Source: Bacteroidales bacterium (GTDB lineage: Bacteria > Bacteroidota > Bacteroidia > Bacteroidales > VadinHA17). Taken from it: 5,684 nucleotides of DNA. The notes beneath the pieces are model-generated. The model was not told the origin of the DNA. It worked only from the letters and a program-made list of their open reading frames with translations, and searched no databases. How positions within the stretch are numbered: the first letter of the stretch is position 1; every line of letters starts with the position of its first letter. This document shows positions 1-5,547 of this stretch, in pieces. The DNA lies in assembly GCA_031285575.1 (NCBI GenBank), contig JAITVX010000094.1, positions 1-5,684 of the forward strand. Direction: 5' to 3'. The translations under genes and the position numbers were made by a program.

Positions 1-298
1 AATCGCCCTGATAGGTTCCGAAAGGCAAATCGACAACCACCATAGCCCGCTTAACAGCACGCACCACCGAAGCGGCATGATAAATCATGTTTGAAAGCGT
101 AATGGGCAGCGTGGTTTCAAAGCCTGCCATCACGTTTGAAGCCGAATCACCCACCAGAACCGCATCTATTTCAGCCTCGTCGAGAACCCGCGCCATCGAA
201 AAATCGTATCCCGTAAGCATCGCAATCTTCTCTCCCCTCTGCTTCATCTCCTGCAGAACATGAGTAGTTATCCTTTTTACAGATTTATGTACCGACAT
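1..298 (-). CDS. panB: 3-methyl-2-oxobutanoate hydroxymethyltransferase (ketopantoate hydroxymethyltransferase), N-terminal part
   Basis: PanB transfers a hydroxymethyl group from 5,10-methylenetetrahydrofolate to 2-oxoisovalerate to give ketopantoate, the first committed step of pantothenate/CoA synthesis, in the cytosol. Only the first 99 codons are inside the window; the gene runs off the left edge. The visible part holds family landmarks: MLTGYDFSMA (27-36), LVGDSASNVMAG (48-59), TTLPIT (62-67) and VVVDLPFGTYQG (87-98). D51 and D90 match the two Mg2+-binding aspartates of the E. coli enzyme (D45 and D84); the third metal ligand (E114 in E. coli) lies beyond the edge. The ATG at 298-296 gives a normal-length N-terminus for Bacteroidales PanB. 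The gene is divergent from hisIE and has a good TACTTTTG promoter box about 20 bp upstream. The family call is secure; integrity of the rest cannot be judged. Confidence 0.95.
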   Translation of the reverse strand, partial: MSVHKSVKRITTHVLQEMKQRGEKIAMLTGYDFSMARVLDEAEIDAVLVGDSASNVMAGFETTLPITLSNMIYHAASVVRAVKRAMVVVDLPFGTYQGD

Positions 299-317
299 CG
301 TATTTTGTTTTAAGGCA

Positions 318-347
318 CAAAAGTATCCAAATAAAAGTATGTAGCAA
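318..347 (-). promoter_or_regulatory. Predicted Bacteroidetes-type promoter of panB
   Basis: Read on the minus strand, TACTTTTG (325-318) fits the Bacteroidetes -7 consensus TAnnTTTG. A TTG (347-345) lies 19 bp further upstream, in the place of the -33 element. Initiation would fall near 312, giving a leader of roughly 15 nt before the panB ATG at 298. This is a motif match only, with no expression evidence. Confidence 0.6.
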
Positions 348-428
348 TAGACATCTTCCGGAAAATATACAGTATGCTATTTCCAATGCAGTATTTCACA
401 ACATCATTACAAATACACTTGGTCGAAC

Positions 429-464
429 ACTTGCGAATGTATTGCTTTACTTGCGCTTGACAAG
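429..464 (+). promoter_or_regulatory. Possible operator: ACTTGCG direct repeats and CTTGACAAG palindrome at the hisIE promoter
   Basis: ACTTGCG occurs twice, at 429-435 and 449-455, exactly 20 bp apart (about two helical turns). A 9-bp palindrome, CTTGACAAG (456-464), follows directly and contains the TTG of the hisIE -33 element. This geometry would suit a regulator acting at the -33 region. It is only inferred from pattern and position; no regulator is identifiable in the window, and short repeats of this kind arise by chance in AT-rich spacers. Confidence 0.25.
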
Positions 465-486
465 TTCAGTATATTTTATACATTTG
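457..486 (+). promoter_or_regulatory. Predicted Bacteroidetes-type promoter of hisIE
   Basis: TACATTTG at 479-486 is a full match to the TAnnTTTG -7 box. TTG at 457-459 lies 19 bp upstream as the -33 element. Initiation would be near 491-493, giving a leader of about 55 nt before the ATG at 548. I saw no histidine-codon-rich leader peptide or attenuator hairpin in that leader. The presence of this promoter implies that hisIE is transcribed independently of any other his gene. Confidence 0.65.
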
Positions 487-547
487 CGGCATTATAAATG
501 TTGAGTATTCAACAGTTGTATGGCTAATAAAAACATAATCTCATTGC

Positions 548-1162
548 ATGAAACAAATAAACTTCGATAAAGGCAACGGGCTTGTTCCCGCAATAATACA
601 GGACAGCGAAACAATGCAAACGCTCATGCTCGGCTACATGAACCGCGAAGCCCTCGAAAAAACAGTTACCGAAGGCTGCGTAACATTCTTCAGCAGAAGC
701 AAAAACAGACTGTGGACAAAAGGCGAAACCTCGGGTAACTTTCTTTATGTAAAGGAAATATTGACTGATTGCGATAGCGATACGATCCTTATAAAAGTCA
801 AGCCCGCCGGCCCCGCGTGTCATCTCGGCACCGACTCGTGTTTCGGCGAAACCACTGCAAAAGGTTTCCTCTACCGCCTCGAACAAATCATCAACCAGCG
901 AATTGACAGCAACGAAAGCAATTCATACACCAATCGGCTGTACGGAAAAGGAATCAATAAAATAGCACAGAAAGTAGGCGAAGAAGCCGTAGAACTCGTC
1001 ATTGAATCGAAAGATGACAATACAGACCTCTTCCGCAACGAAGCCGCCGACCTGCTTTACCACCTGCTGATACTCCTTAAAGCTAAAAACTGCAACCTCG
1101 CCGACATTGAAGAAGTATTGAAGGAAAGGCACACGCAGTCGCAAGCCCCTAATAAACAGTAA
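548..1162 (+). CDS. hisIE: Bifunctional phosphoribosyl-AMP cyclohydrolase / phosphoribosyl-ATP pyrophosphatase
   Basis: This cytosolic fused enzyme does steps 2 and 3 of histidine synthesis: the C-terminal HisE part hydrolyses phosphoribosyl-ATP to phosphoribosyl-AMP, and the N-terminal HisI part opens the purine ring. The 204 residues match the usual size of the fusion (about 200 aa). HisI spans about 1-105, with MLGYMNREAL (27-36), FFSRSKNRLWTKGETSGN (47-64) and the metal site: D74, D76 and D78 for Mg2+, and C75, C91 and C98 for Zn2+, with the family's C-x15-C-x6-C spacing. HisE spans about 106-195, an all-alpha MazG-like fold, with KVGEEAVELVIE (142-153, E145/E146/E149) and NEAADLLYH (164-172, E165/D168). 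Both active sites look intact. The ATG at 548 starts just before the conserved INFDKGNGLVPAIIQD. It is flanked by non-histidine genes, so it is detached from the rest of the pathway here. Confidence 0.97.
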   Translation: MKQINFDKGNGLVPAIIQDSETMQTLMLGYMNREALEKTVTEGCVTFFSRSKNRLWTKGETSGNFLYVKEILTDCDSDTILIKVKPAGPACHLGTDSCFGETTAKGFLYRLEQIINQRIDSNESNSYTNRLYGKGINKIAQKVGEEAVELVIESKDDNTDLFRNEAADLLYHLLILLKAKNCNLADIEEVLKERHTQSQAPNKQ

Positions 1163-1195
1163 TCATACAGCCGCATAAAATTAACTGGCTATGAT
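1162..1195 (+). terminator. Weak bulged hairpin after hisIE
   Basis: Starting in the hisIE stop codon, ATCAT + AGCC (1162-1166 and 1169-1172, with a 2-nt AC bulge) can pair with GGCTATGAT (1187-1195) across a 14-nt loop. No T-run follows directly, so it is a poor intrinsic terminator. It is listed because it is the only secondary structure of note at this gene end. Confidence 0.25.
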
Positions 1196-1250
1196 GATGT
1201 ACTTTCCGTGATATTTCACATATTTATCATAATTATTACATTAAATTATT

Positions 1251-1281
1251 TTCTATCTTAAAAAATAATTTAATACTTTCG
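1251..1281 (+). promoter_or_regulatory. Predicted promoter of the DUF2795 gene in an AT-rich spacer
   Basis: TACTTTCG at 1274-1281 differs by one base from the TAnnTTTG -7 consensus, a variant that seems common in Bacteroidales. The -33 region, around 1251-1255, is T-rich but has no clear TTTG. The predicted start near 1287 leaves a leader of about 32 nt, A/T-rich and without a Shine-Dalgarno sequence, before the ATG at 1319. The rest of the 1163-1318 spacer is AT-rich and shows no other gene. Confidence 0.5.
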
Positions 1282-1318
1282 CGGACTTTAGTAAAAATAT
1301 TAATTTAATTGAAAGACT

Positions 1319-1540
1319 ATGTATTGGACACTTGAATTGGCATCAAAACTTGAGGATGCTCCATGGCCTGCGACAAAAGATGAACTGATAGACTTCGCCA
1401 TAAGGTCAGGTGCCCCGCTGGAGGTAATTGAAAACCTGCAGGAAATTGAGGACGAAGGCGATGTTTATGAAACCATAGAGGATATATGGCCGGACTATCC
1501 AAGCAAGGATGATTTCTTTTTTAATGAGGATGAGTATTGA
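1319..1540 (+). CDS. DUF2795 domain small acidic protein
   Basis: This 73-residue protein matches the DUF2795 family as I remember it from Bacteroidales, where near-identical copies are widespread; no biochemical function is established. Recognisable conserved blocks are MYWTLELASKLEDAPWPATK (1-20), DELIDFAIRSGAPLEVIENLQ (about 21-41) and the aromatic/acidic tail IWPDYPSKDDFFFNEDEY (56-73). It has 22 Asp/Glu against 4 Lys/Arg, so it is strongly acidic; it has no signal peptide or membrane segment and is probably cytosolic. The N-terminal half is likely helical. The ATG is the first start after the promoter, and no Shine-Dalgarno is present. It is a single-gene unit converging on the ostA-like gene, with 23 bp between the two stop codons. 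Gene reality and family are well supported; its role is unknown. Confidence 0.92.
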   Translation: MYWTLELASKLEDAPWPATKDELIDFAIRSGAPLEVIENLQEIEDEGDVYETIEDIWPDYPSKDDFFFNEDEY

Positions 1541-1579
1541 CAGGCATGCATAGCTGTCAGGCTTCAGTTGTCCCTGAAG
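1538..1579. terminator. Adjacent inverted repeats between convergent genes (possible bidirectional terminator)
   Basis: Two 6-bp inverted repeats sit side by side where the DUF2795 gene and the ostA-like gene meet. TGACAG (1538-1543) pairs with CTGTCA (1554-1559) around a 10-nt loop and overlaps the DUF2795 stop codon. CTTCAG (1562-1567) pairs with CTGAAG (1574-1579) around a 6-nt loop and covers the ostA-like stop codon. Neither is followed by a T-run, so intrinsic termination is uncertain. The position fits a shared transcript end. Confidence 0.35.
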
Positions 1580-3171
1580 ATGTCGTCTTTATCCTTTGGC
1601 CTTAATTCATTCAGCCATGAGAATCCGTCCAGACGTGGTTCCTCGAGGCTTTGAGAAAGGGGCGGGTCGATGACGCCTTGCGGGCTTCTATTTTCTATTA
1701 CCTCGATAACTTGGCCTTTGTCAACCATAATCTGGATGGTCTCCGATTTTGACTTGTTAAGTCCGGCAAGGTCATCACCGTCTAAAAGGTAATAGATGGA
1801 CTCTCCGTTTCCGTCAATGTCAATTTTGTATATTTCGTTATCTTTGAAGTAGGCAGTAAGGTCGTTTCCTTTCATTTGGTTATAACGCAAGGTATCTATC
1901 TGACTTGTAACAAAGGCGGTGTTGTACAGTTCAAGTTTGTCTGCCTGCCTGTTTTTCATGAACAGGGCCATCGAGTCGGCGGTCAGCTGGTTTTCCGCCG
2001 ACCACATAACCGGTTCGCGGTAGAGCCGTGCAACTGTATCCTGAAAAGACATTGTGAGCGAATCGCACTTTGCCTGTACACTGTTGCCGAATATCCTGCA
2101 GTTAAAATAGGCCTTTACCAGCCTGAAAGGCTTCACACTGTCGGGAATGGTTAATGTTCTGAGCGTATCGCCGTGGATAAATAACGAGTCGTCGTTTGAT
2201 GCCTGAAGAAATACTGCTCTGTCGGTTACAAATATTTTTTCGGGTATTTTATTGTATTCGGCATAGTTTCCCATTACAAACATACTGTTTGTGGTGTCTT
2301 CTATCACAACATTTTTAAATCCCTGGCCATATCCAAGCAGGTCGTTATAAAACAGTGAATCTCCTTTTATCGTATTTTTTTTGTTGTCGATAAAGGCATT
2401 TTCCCATATCGAGCTTATCCGTGTCTGTGTTTCGTGCCATCCCTTTTCGCAGTACATGTAGATACTGTCGCCGGTTACTTTCGTGGGGCCTGTAAAAAAC
2501 ACCGTTTCGGTGTTTGAATTGTAATCCATGGTATCGGAAGTCATAATATAGTCGGGGTTAACAATCTTTACGCTGTCTTTAAAGTGAAACAGGCTTTGGT
2601 CAACATAATAAGTGCCTATGATGCTTGTAAGTGTATTGTCTTTGTTTACAATTTTACCCCTGTTGTTATAGAAGGCTGTCTGTTCTTTTACGTTATAGCT
2701 TATTGCATCGGTATATAGATAGGTATCCTTATCGATAAGTACAACATTGTTTTTTGCTTCGGCAATATCGCTTTTACCGTCATAAAACATATAGTCGCCA
2801 AACAGGTTAAGCGTATCGCCCTGCGACAGGTGGGCTTTGCTGAAAGCCGTAATCTGCATCTTGTCGGGAAGGTAATGGGCACTGTCGCAGGTTAGAATGT
2901 TTTCATTCATACGGAACTTTACATTGCCTATTATATGGTGTACGTCCTTGCCGGTGTTGTCTTGAATAACAATATCTTCATCGGCAAAAATAAGTTCTAT
3001 TTTTCTCTGGTTCTGTGAAACACTACCTGTTTCCTGTGATGCGAGGGCTAAAAAGCATACTGACAGCAGCAGGAGCAGGAGCAGGACAGGAGCTGCCGGC
3101 TTCTTTGACAGAAGAATATTTCTGACTAATAAGTTTATTTTAACCATCCTCCTTGCTGCAGGAAATCGCAT
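1564..3171 (-). CDS. OstA/LptA-like LPS-transport family protein (OstA-like N domain)
   Basis: This 535-aa exported protein resembles the Bacteroidetes OstA-like proteins, related to the LptA/LptD beta-jellyroll fold that carries lipopolysaccharide across the periplasm. A signal peptide is clear: basic stretch to K24, Leu-rich core (about 29-44), likely cleavage near ALASQ. The rest is a chain of jellyroll-like units, each a strand with G-D/S-D-x-x-x-Y followed by a Val-rich strand: GNVKFRMNENILTCDSAHY (82-100), FGDYMFYDG (124-132), TDAISYN (154-160), TSDTMDYN (211-218), KGDSLFYND (269-277), GNYAEYN (301-307), TADSMALF (397-404). It lacks an LptD-sized beta-barrel. The end, WLNELRPKDKDDIF, is a family-typical tail. 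It overlaps the surA-like gene by 37 nt and is the last gene of that operon. An alternative ATG at 3147 would shorten it by 8 residues and keep the signal peptide. The exact role (LptA-like bridge or another outer-membrane function) is inferred. Confidence 0.85.
   Translation of the reverse strand: MRFPAARRMVKINLLVRNILLSKKPAAPVLLLLLLLSVCFLALASQETGSVSQNQRKIELIFADEDIVIQDNTGKDVHHIIGNVKFRMNENILTCDSAHYLPDKMQITAFSKAHLSQGDTLNLFGDYMFYDGKSDIAEAKNNVVLIDKDTYLYTDAISYNVKEQTAFYNNRGKIVNKDNTLTSIIGTYYVDQSLFHFKDSVKIVNPDYIMTSDTMDYNSNTETVFFTGPTKVTGDSIYMYCEKGWHETQTRISSIWENAFIDNKKNTIKGDSLFYNDLLGYGQGFKNVVIEDTTNSMFVMGNYAEYNKIPEKIFVTDRAVFLQASNDDSLFIHGDTLRTLTIPDSVKPFRLVKAYFNCRIFGNSVQAKCDSLTMSFQDTVARLYREPVMWSAENQLTADSMALFMKNRQADKLELYNTAFVTSQIDTLRYNQMKGNDLTAYFKDNEIYKIDIDGNGESIYYLLDGDDLAGLNKSKSETIQIMVDKGQVIEVIENRSPQGVIDPPLSQSLEEPRLDGFSWLNELRPKDKDDIFRDN
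3065..3091 (-). repeat. Short AGCAGG hexamer tandem repeat in the OstA-like signal-peptide coding region
   Basis: Three perfect AGCAGG units (3068-3085, plus-strand sense) with partial flanking copies encode the poly-Leu core of the signal peptide on the minus strand, two Leu codons per unit. Gain or loss of a unit keeps the frame and changes the hydrophobic core by two residues. The repeat is short and may be no more than codon preference in a Leu run. Confidence 0.5.
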
Positions 3172-4490
3172 GATTTATATTCTTCGCCTATTTTTATATA
3201 GGTGCGTTCTATTTTATTCTTTATCCATTCTTCATACAGCTTCTGCCTTTTTTCCATCATTGCTGCTTCGTACAGTATCTGGTAATCGTCTTTTACGTTG
3301 GCTTTGTGGGCGGGGAACTGATTGGTTACTTTTACAATTCTGAAAACCGGATTGTTTTTTTCGTCGGTTGTGCTGAACGGTTCCGAAATTTCGCCAACTT
3401 TCAGGTCTCTTACCCTTACATACATGTCGGGGTTAAGTTCTTCGAGTGCAAGCCACGAAACTCTCGAACCGGGGTCGGGGCTTACAAGTTTACCGCCGTT
3501 AATACGGCTGTCCTTGTGCGATGAGAACATAAGCGCCGCATTGTCAAACTTTATGCTGTCGCGTCTTACGAGGTTTGCAATGCTGTCGAGTTTGGAAATG
3601 GCTTTCTGTGCCTGGTCGGTGTTTACTTTTGGCCTGATAAGTATGTGGCGGGTATTTACCAGGTCGCCTTTGCGGTCGATGAGCTGAATGATGTGAAACC
3701 CGAACTGCGATTCTACTATTCTCGAAACGTTGTTGTTTGTAAGGGCAAAAGCTGCGTTTGCATACTCTTTGTCGAGTTCGCCGCGTGTAAGGTATCCTAT
3801 TTCACCGCCGCTCTTTGCCGACTCGGTGTCTTCCGAATAGAGCCGGGCAAGTACGCTGAAGTTTTCACCGTCAACTATACGGCTTCTGAACTCGAGCAGC
3901 CTCTGGCGTGCTTCGGCCTTGCTGTCTTCGAGTGCGGGCGGGTCGAGCTGTATTATGTTCAGTTCATACCTGGCGGGGATAACCGGCAGGCTGTCCTGCG
4001 GCAGGCTATTGTAAAAGCGTTTTACCCCGGATGGGGTCATGGTAAGGTTCTCGGCTATTTTGGCCTGCACTTCGCTTACTACCTGCTGTTCGCGCAGGGT
4101 TCTTCTTATGTCGCGCCTTATTTCAATCATGTTCTTTTTGAAGTATTCAACCAGCGCTTCTTCGCTTCCGGCACGTCTTATGGCGTCGTTAACACGCATG
4201 TTCACTTCGCCGTCGAGGTTTTCGTCGGTTACTTCAATACTGTCTATCCTTGCCTGGTCGATAAACAGTTTTGTTATGAGCATTTCCTGGAATATATTGT
4301 TGCGCAGTGTTTCAACCGGCAGCCGGTTACCGGTTCTTCTGAGTTCGCTTATTGTCAGTTCAAGGTCGGACAGGTATATTACCTCGTTGCCTACAACAGC
4401 GGCAATGGATTCTACAAGTTGCTGCGAACGGGCTGTGGCGCCAGCAAGCAATATACTGCAGGCTATTAAAAGTAGTTTCGGTTTTTTCAT
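3135..4490 (-). CDS. surA: SurA-type periplasmic peptidyl-prolyl isomerase/chaperone with two parvulin domains
   Basis: The product (451 aa from this start) fits the SurA family, which escorts unfolded outer-membrane proteins through the periplasm and isomerises proline peptide bonds. Positions count from the ATG at 4490. Residues 1-22 form a signal peptide ending ATARSQQ. A SurA N-like region follows (VESIAAVVGNEVIYLSDLE, 26-44) with a long helical section to about 150. Parvulin domain 1 spans about 174-274, with ARLYSEDTESAKSGGEIGYL (215-234) and FGFHIIQLIDR (263-273). Parvulin domain 2 spans about 279-389, with NTRHILIRP (279-287), INGGKL (330-335) and VGEISEPF (365-372). A C-terminal helix and a CDFLQQGGWLK tail complete it. 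A TTG at 4499 would add three residues, but the ATG gives a standard MKK signal peptide and sits 5 nt after the upstream stop. It is the middle gene of the operon, overlapping the ostA-like gene; its clients probably include outer-membrane proteins. Confidence 0.92.
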   Translation of the reverse strand: MKKPKLLLIACSILLAGATARSQQLVESIAAVVGNEVIYLSDLELTISELRRTGNRLPVETLRNNIFQEMLITKLFIDQARIDSIEVTDENLDGEVNMRVNDAIRRAGSEEALVEYFKKNMIEIRRDIRRTLREQQVVSEVQAKIAENLTMTPSGVKRFYNSLPQDSLPVIPARYELNIIQLDPPALEDSKAEARQRLLEFRSRIVDGENFSVLARLYSEDTESAKSGGEIGYLTRGELDKEYANAAFALTNNNVSRIVESQFGFHIIQLIDRKGDLVNTRHILIRPKVNTDQAQKAISKLDSIANLVRRDSIKFDNAALMFSSHKDSRINGGKLVSPDPGSRVSWLALEELNPDMYVRVRDLKVGEISEPFSTTDEKNNPVFRIVKVTNQFPAHKANVKDDYQILYEAAMMEKRQKLYEEWIKNKIERTYIKIGEEYKSCDFLQQGGWLK

Positions 4491-4495
4491 TATCG

Positions 4496-5347
4496 TCAAT
4501 ATATCTTAAAGTGTTTTTCTTTTAAAGCGTCGTTATATATTCTGTTTTCGAGCGACTGCATAAATTCAAAACGCCGCGAATTCATAATTATTCTCTTTAT
4601 GTCGTCTTTTACATATTCGTATGGTGCAAGCGACGATCTCAGCCGGTAGTCGCGTATGGCAAGCATATACACCGACAGCGAGTCTGAGGCTTCATAAAAA
4701 GTATTTCTTCTCAAAAAACTCTCTTCCGTTCCTATAATTTCACCGGGCATTTCAACCAGCAGTCTGTCTATCGGTGTCCAGTTTTCACCGAAATCTTCAA
4801 ATTTCTCGGCCACGTTGTAGCACAGGCCTTCGAGCTGTTGCATGTCGGCCTGGCTGCCGGAACGCGCAAGACTGCGTATCCTGCCTATATCGGGTGTGGT
4901 AACGGGCAGCTTTATGTACAGCGCCTTGACAATGTTCGACAGAAGTGAAAAACTTTTGTTGTTACCGTCGTAGTATGCCTCAAGGTCTGTTTCACGTATT
5001 ATCGTATCCATTCTCTCGAGCATCATCTGTTTCTGATACTGGTAAATAAGCAGTCCTGCCCTGGTTTCTTCCATGTGAGCTGCAATTTCGGCCCTTGAAC
5101 TTTGCGACAGGTTGGCCTCAGCCCGCATAAGCAGCAGCTCGTGCTTGGCCCACTTGTTTATATAGTTCTGCACTGTTGCAGCGCTGTCGGCCTCGTGCAA
5201 ACCGTCGATAATAACCTGCGGAATTTCATCGTAGTAAAGTGTTTTCCTGCCCACTTCAGCAATGGGAATCCGCCTTGAGGTTTCCGCCTTCCTGCCGCAT
5301 CCTGCAATAGTGAGCGCGAAAAGTAATATGACTGTAAACTTGTTCAT
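4496..5347 (-). CDS. SurA/PpiC-like lipoprotein with degenerate isomerase region
   Basis: This 283-aa protein starts with a lipoprotein signal peptide: MNKF, a hydrophobic core, and lipobox IAGC with the lipidated Cys at 17. The following GRKAETSRR is basic, not the acidic surface-export signal of many Bacteroidetes lipoproteins, so a periplasm-facing location is likelier. The architecture follows SurA/PpiC proteins: IAEVGRKTLYYDEIPQVI (29-46) resembles the SurA N-terminal strand of the next gene (IAAVVGNEVIYLSDLE), INKWAKHELLLMRAEANL (63-80) the usual chaperone helix, DLEAYYD (121-127) the linker, and the last 40 residues the swapped C-terminal helix and strand of these chaperones. The middle (about 138-235) lacks clear parvulin signatures such as RHIL and GG-x-(I/L)-G, so catalytic activity is doubtful. 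It is the first gene of the operon, 5 nt ahead of surA. It probably acts as a membrane-anchored holdase or SurA partner; that is inference. Confidence 0.8.
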   Translation of the reverse strand: MNKFTVILLFALTIAGCGRKAETSRRIPIAEVGRKTLYYDEIPQVIIDGLHEADSAATVQNYINKWAKHELLLMRAEANLSQSSRAEIAAHMEETRAGLLIYQYQKQMMLERMDTIIRETDLEAYYDGNNKSFSLLSNIVKALYIKLPVTTPDIGRIRSLARSGSQADMQQLEGLCYNVAEKFEDFGENWTPIDRLLVEMPGEIIGTEESFLRRNTFYEASDSLSVYMLAIRDYRLRSSLAPYEYVKDDIKRIIMNSRRFEFMQSLENRIYNDALKEKHFKIY

Positions 5348-5369
5348 TGGCCGGTTTTCTTATATTCGC

Positions 5370-5379
5370 TGCCGCGGCA
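5370..5379. repeat. TGCCGCGGCA palindrome in the leader of the lipoprotein-surA-ostA operon
   Basis: A perfect 10-bp palindrome lies between the predicted promoter (5397-5431) and the ATG at 5347, about 12 nt inside the expected transcript. It is GC-rich in an AT-rich spacer, so it could be an operator, or chance. No other structure in this leader looks convincing. Confidence 0.35.
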
Positions 5380-5396
5380 AATAGCCGGACAGGTTG

Positions 5397-5431
5397 CAAA
5401 AGTATAAAATATACGGAATTTAGTTACCAAA
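5397..5431 (-). promoter_or_regulatory. Predicted promoter of the lipoprotein-surA-ostA operon
   Basis: On the minus strand, TACTTTTG (5404-5397) matches TAnnTTTG and is identical to the panB -7 box. The nearest TTTG upstream (5431-5428) is 23 bp away, a little longer than the 19 bp at the panB and hisIE promoters, so the -33 element is weak. Initiation near 5391 gives a leader of about 44 nt. Its location after the hairpin at 5482-5516 supports an independent transcription unit. Confidence 0.55.
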
Positions 5432-5477
5432 AACATTTTGTTTTCACTGTTTTTAAGTATCGGCTTTTCCGGATGTT

Positions 5478-5516
5478 TAAAATCTGCACAGGTGCAGGTG
5501 GTGCATCTGTGCAGAT
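5478..5516 (-). terminator. Strong hairpin with T-run, likely intrinsic terminator of a minus-strand gene
   Basis: Positions 5482-5496 and 5502-5516 form a 15-bp stem (14 Watson-Crick pairs and one G-T) around a 5-nt loop. The outer 10 bp (ATCTGCACAG / CTGTGCAGAT) are perfect. On the minus strand the stem runs into TTTT (5482-5479), then A. There is no T-run on the plus-strand side, so the polarity fits a leftward transcript. It begins 14 nt after the stop codon of the partial minus-strand reading frame at the right edge. Confidence 0.7.
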
Positions 5517-5547
5517 GCAGATGATGTTTCTACACAGGCGTAGATGG
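5483..5547. repeat. Two imperfect direct repeats that each can form a small hairpin
   Basis: Positions 5483-5501 and 5529-5547 share 15 of 19 bases (TCTRCACAGGYGYAGRTGG). All four differences are transitions. Each copy can fold as TCTRC-ACAGGY-GYAGR. The G to A change in the left arm is matched by a C to T change in the right arm, keeping the pair. The left copy is part of the larger terminator stem. Confidence 0.4.

Noticed and set aside
360..384. Imperfect inverted repeat GGAAAATA / TATTTCC in the panB-hisIE spacer
   Set aside because: The stem has a bulge, is mostly A-T and does not overlap either predicted promoter; it could easily be chance in AT-rich DNA.
524..886. 120-codon minus-strand frame opposite hisIE
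   Set aside because: It lies opposite the intact HisI domain, whose metal-binding residues are all present; the antisense translation shows no recognisable motif.
3645..4469. 274-codon open frame on the plus strand opposite surA
   Set aside because: It is fully antisense to a well-supported SurA gene, its translation is Cys/Tyr/Phe-rich with no family resemblance, and no promoter precedes it. It is a by-product of surA codon usage.
4490..4499. TTG start for surA overlapping the upstream stop codon
   Set aside because: The ATG nine bases downstream begins a standard MKK signal peptide and has normal operon spacing, so it was preferred.
4039..4509. 156-codon Ser-rich open frame on the plus strand
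   Set aside because: It is antisense to the start of surA; the composition (long runs of Ser and Leu) is typical of an antisense shadow.
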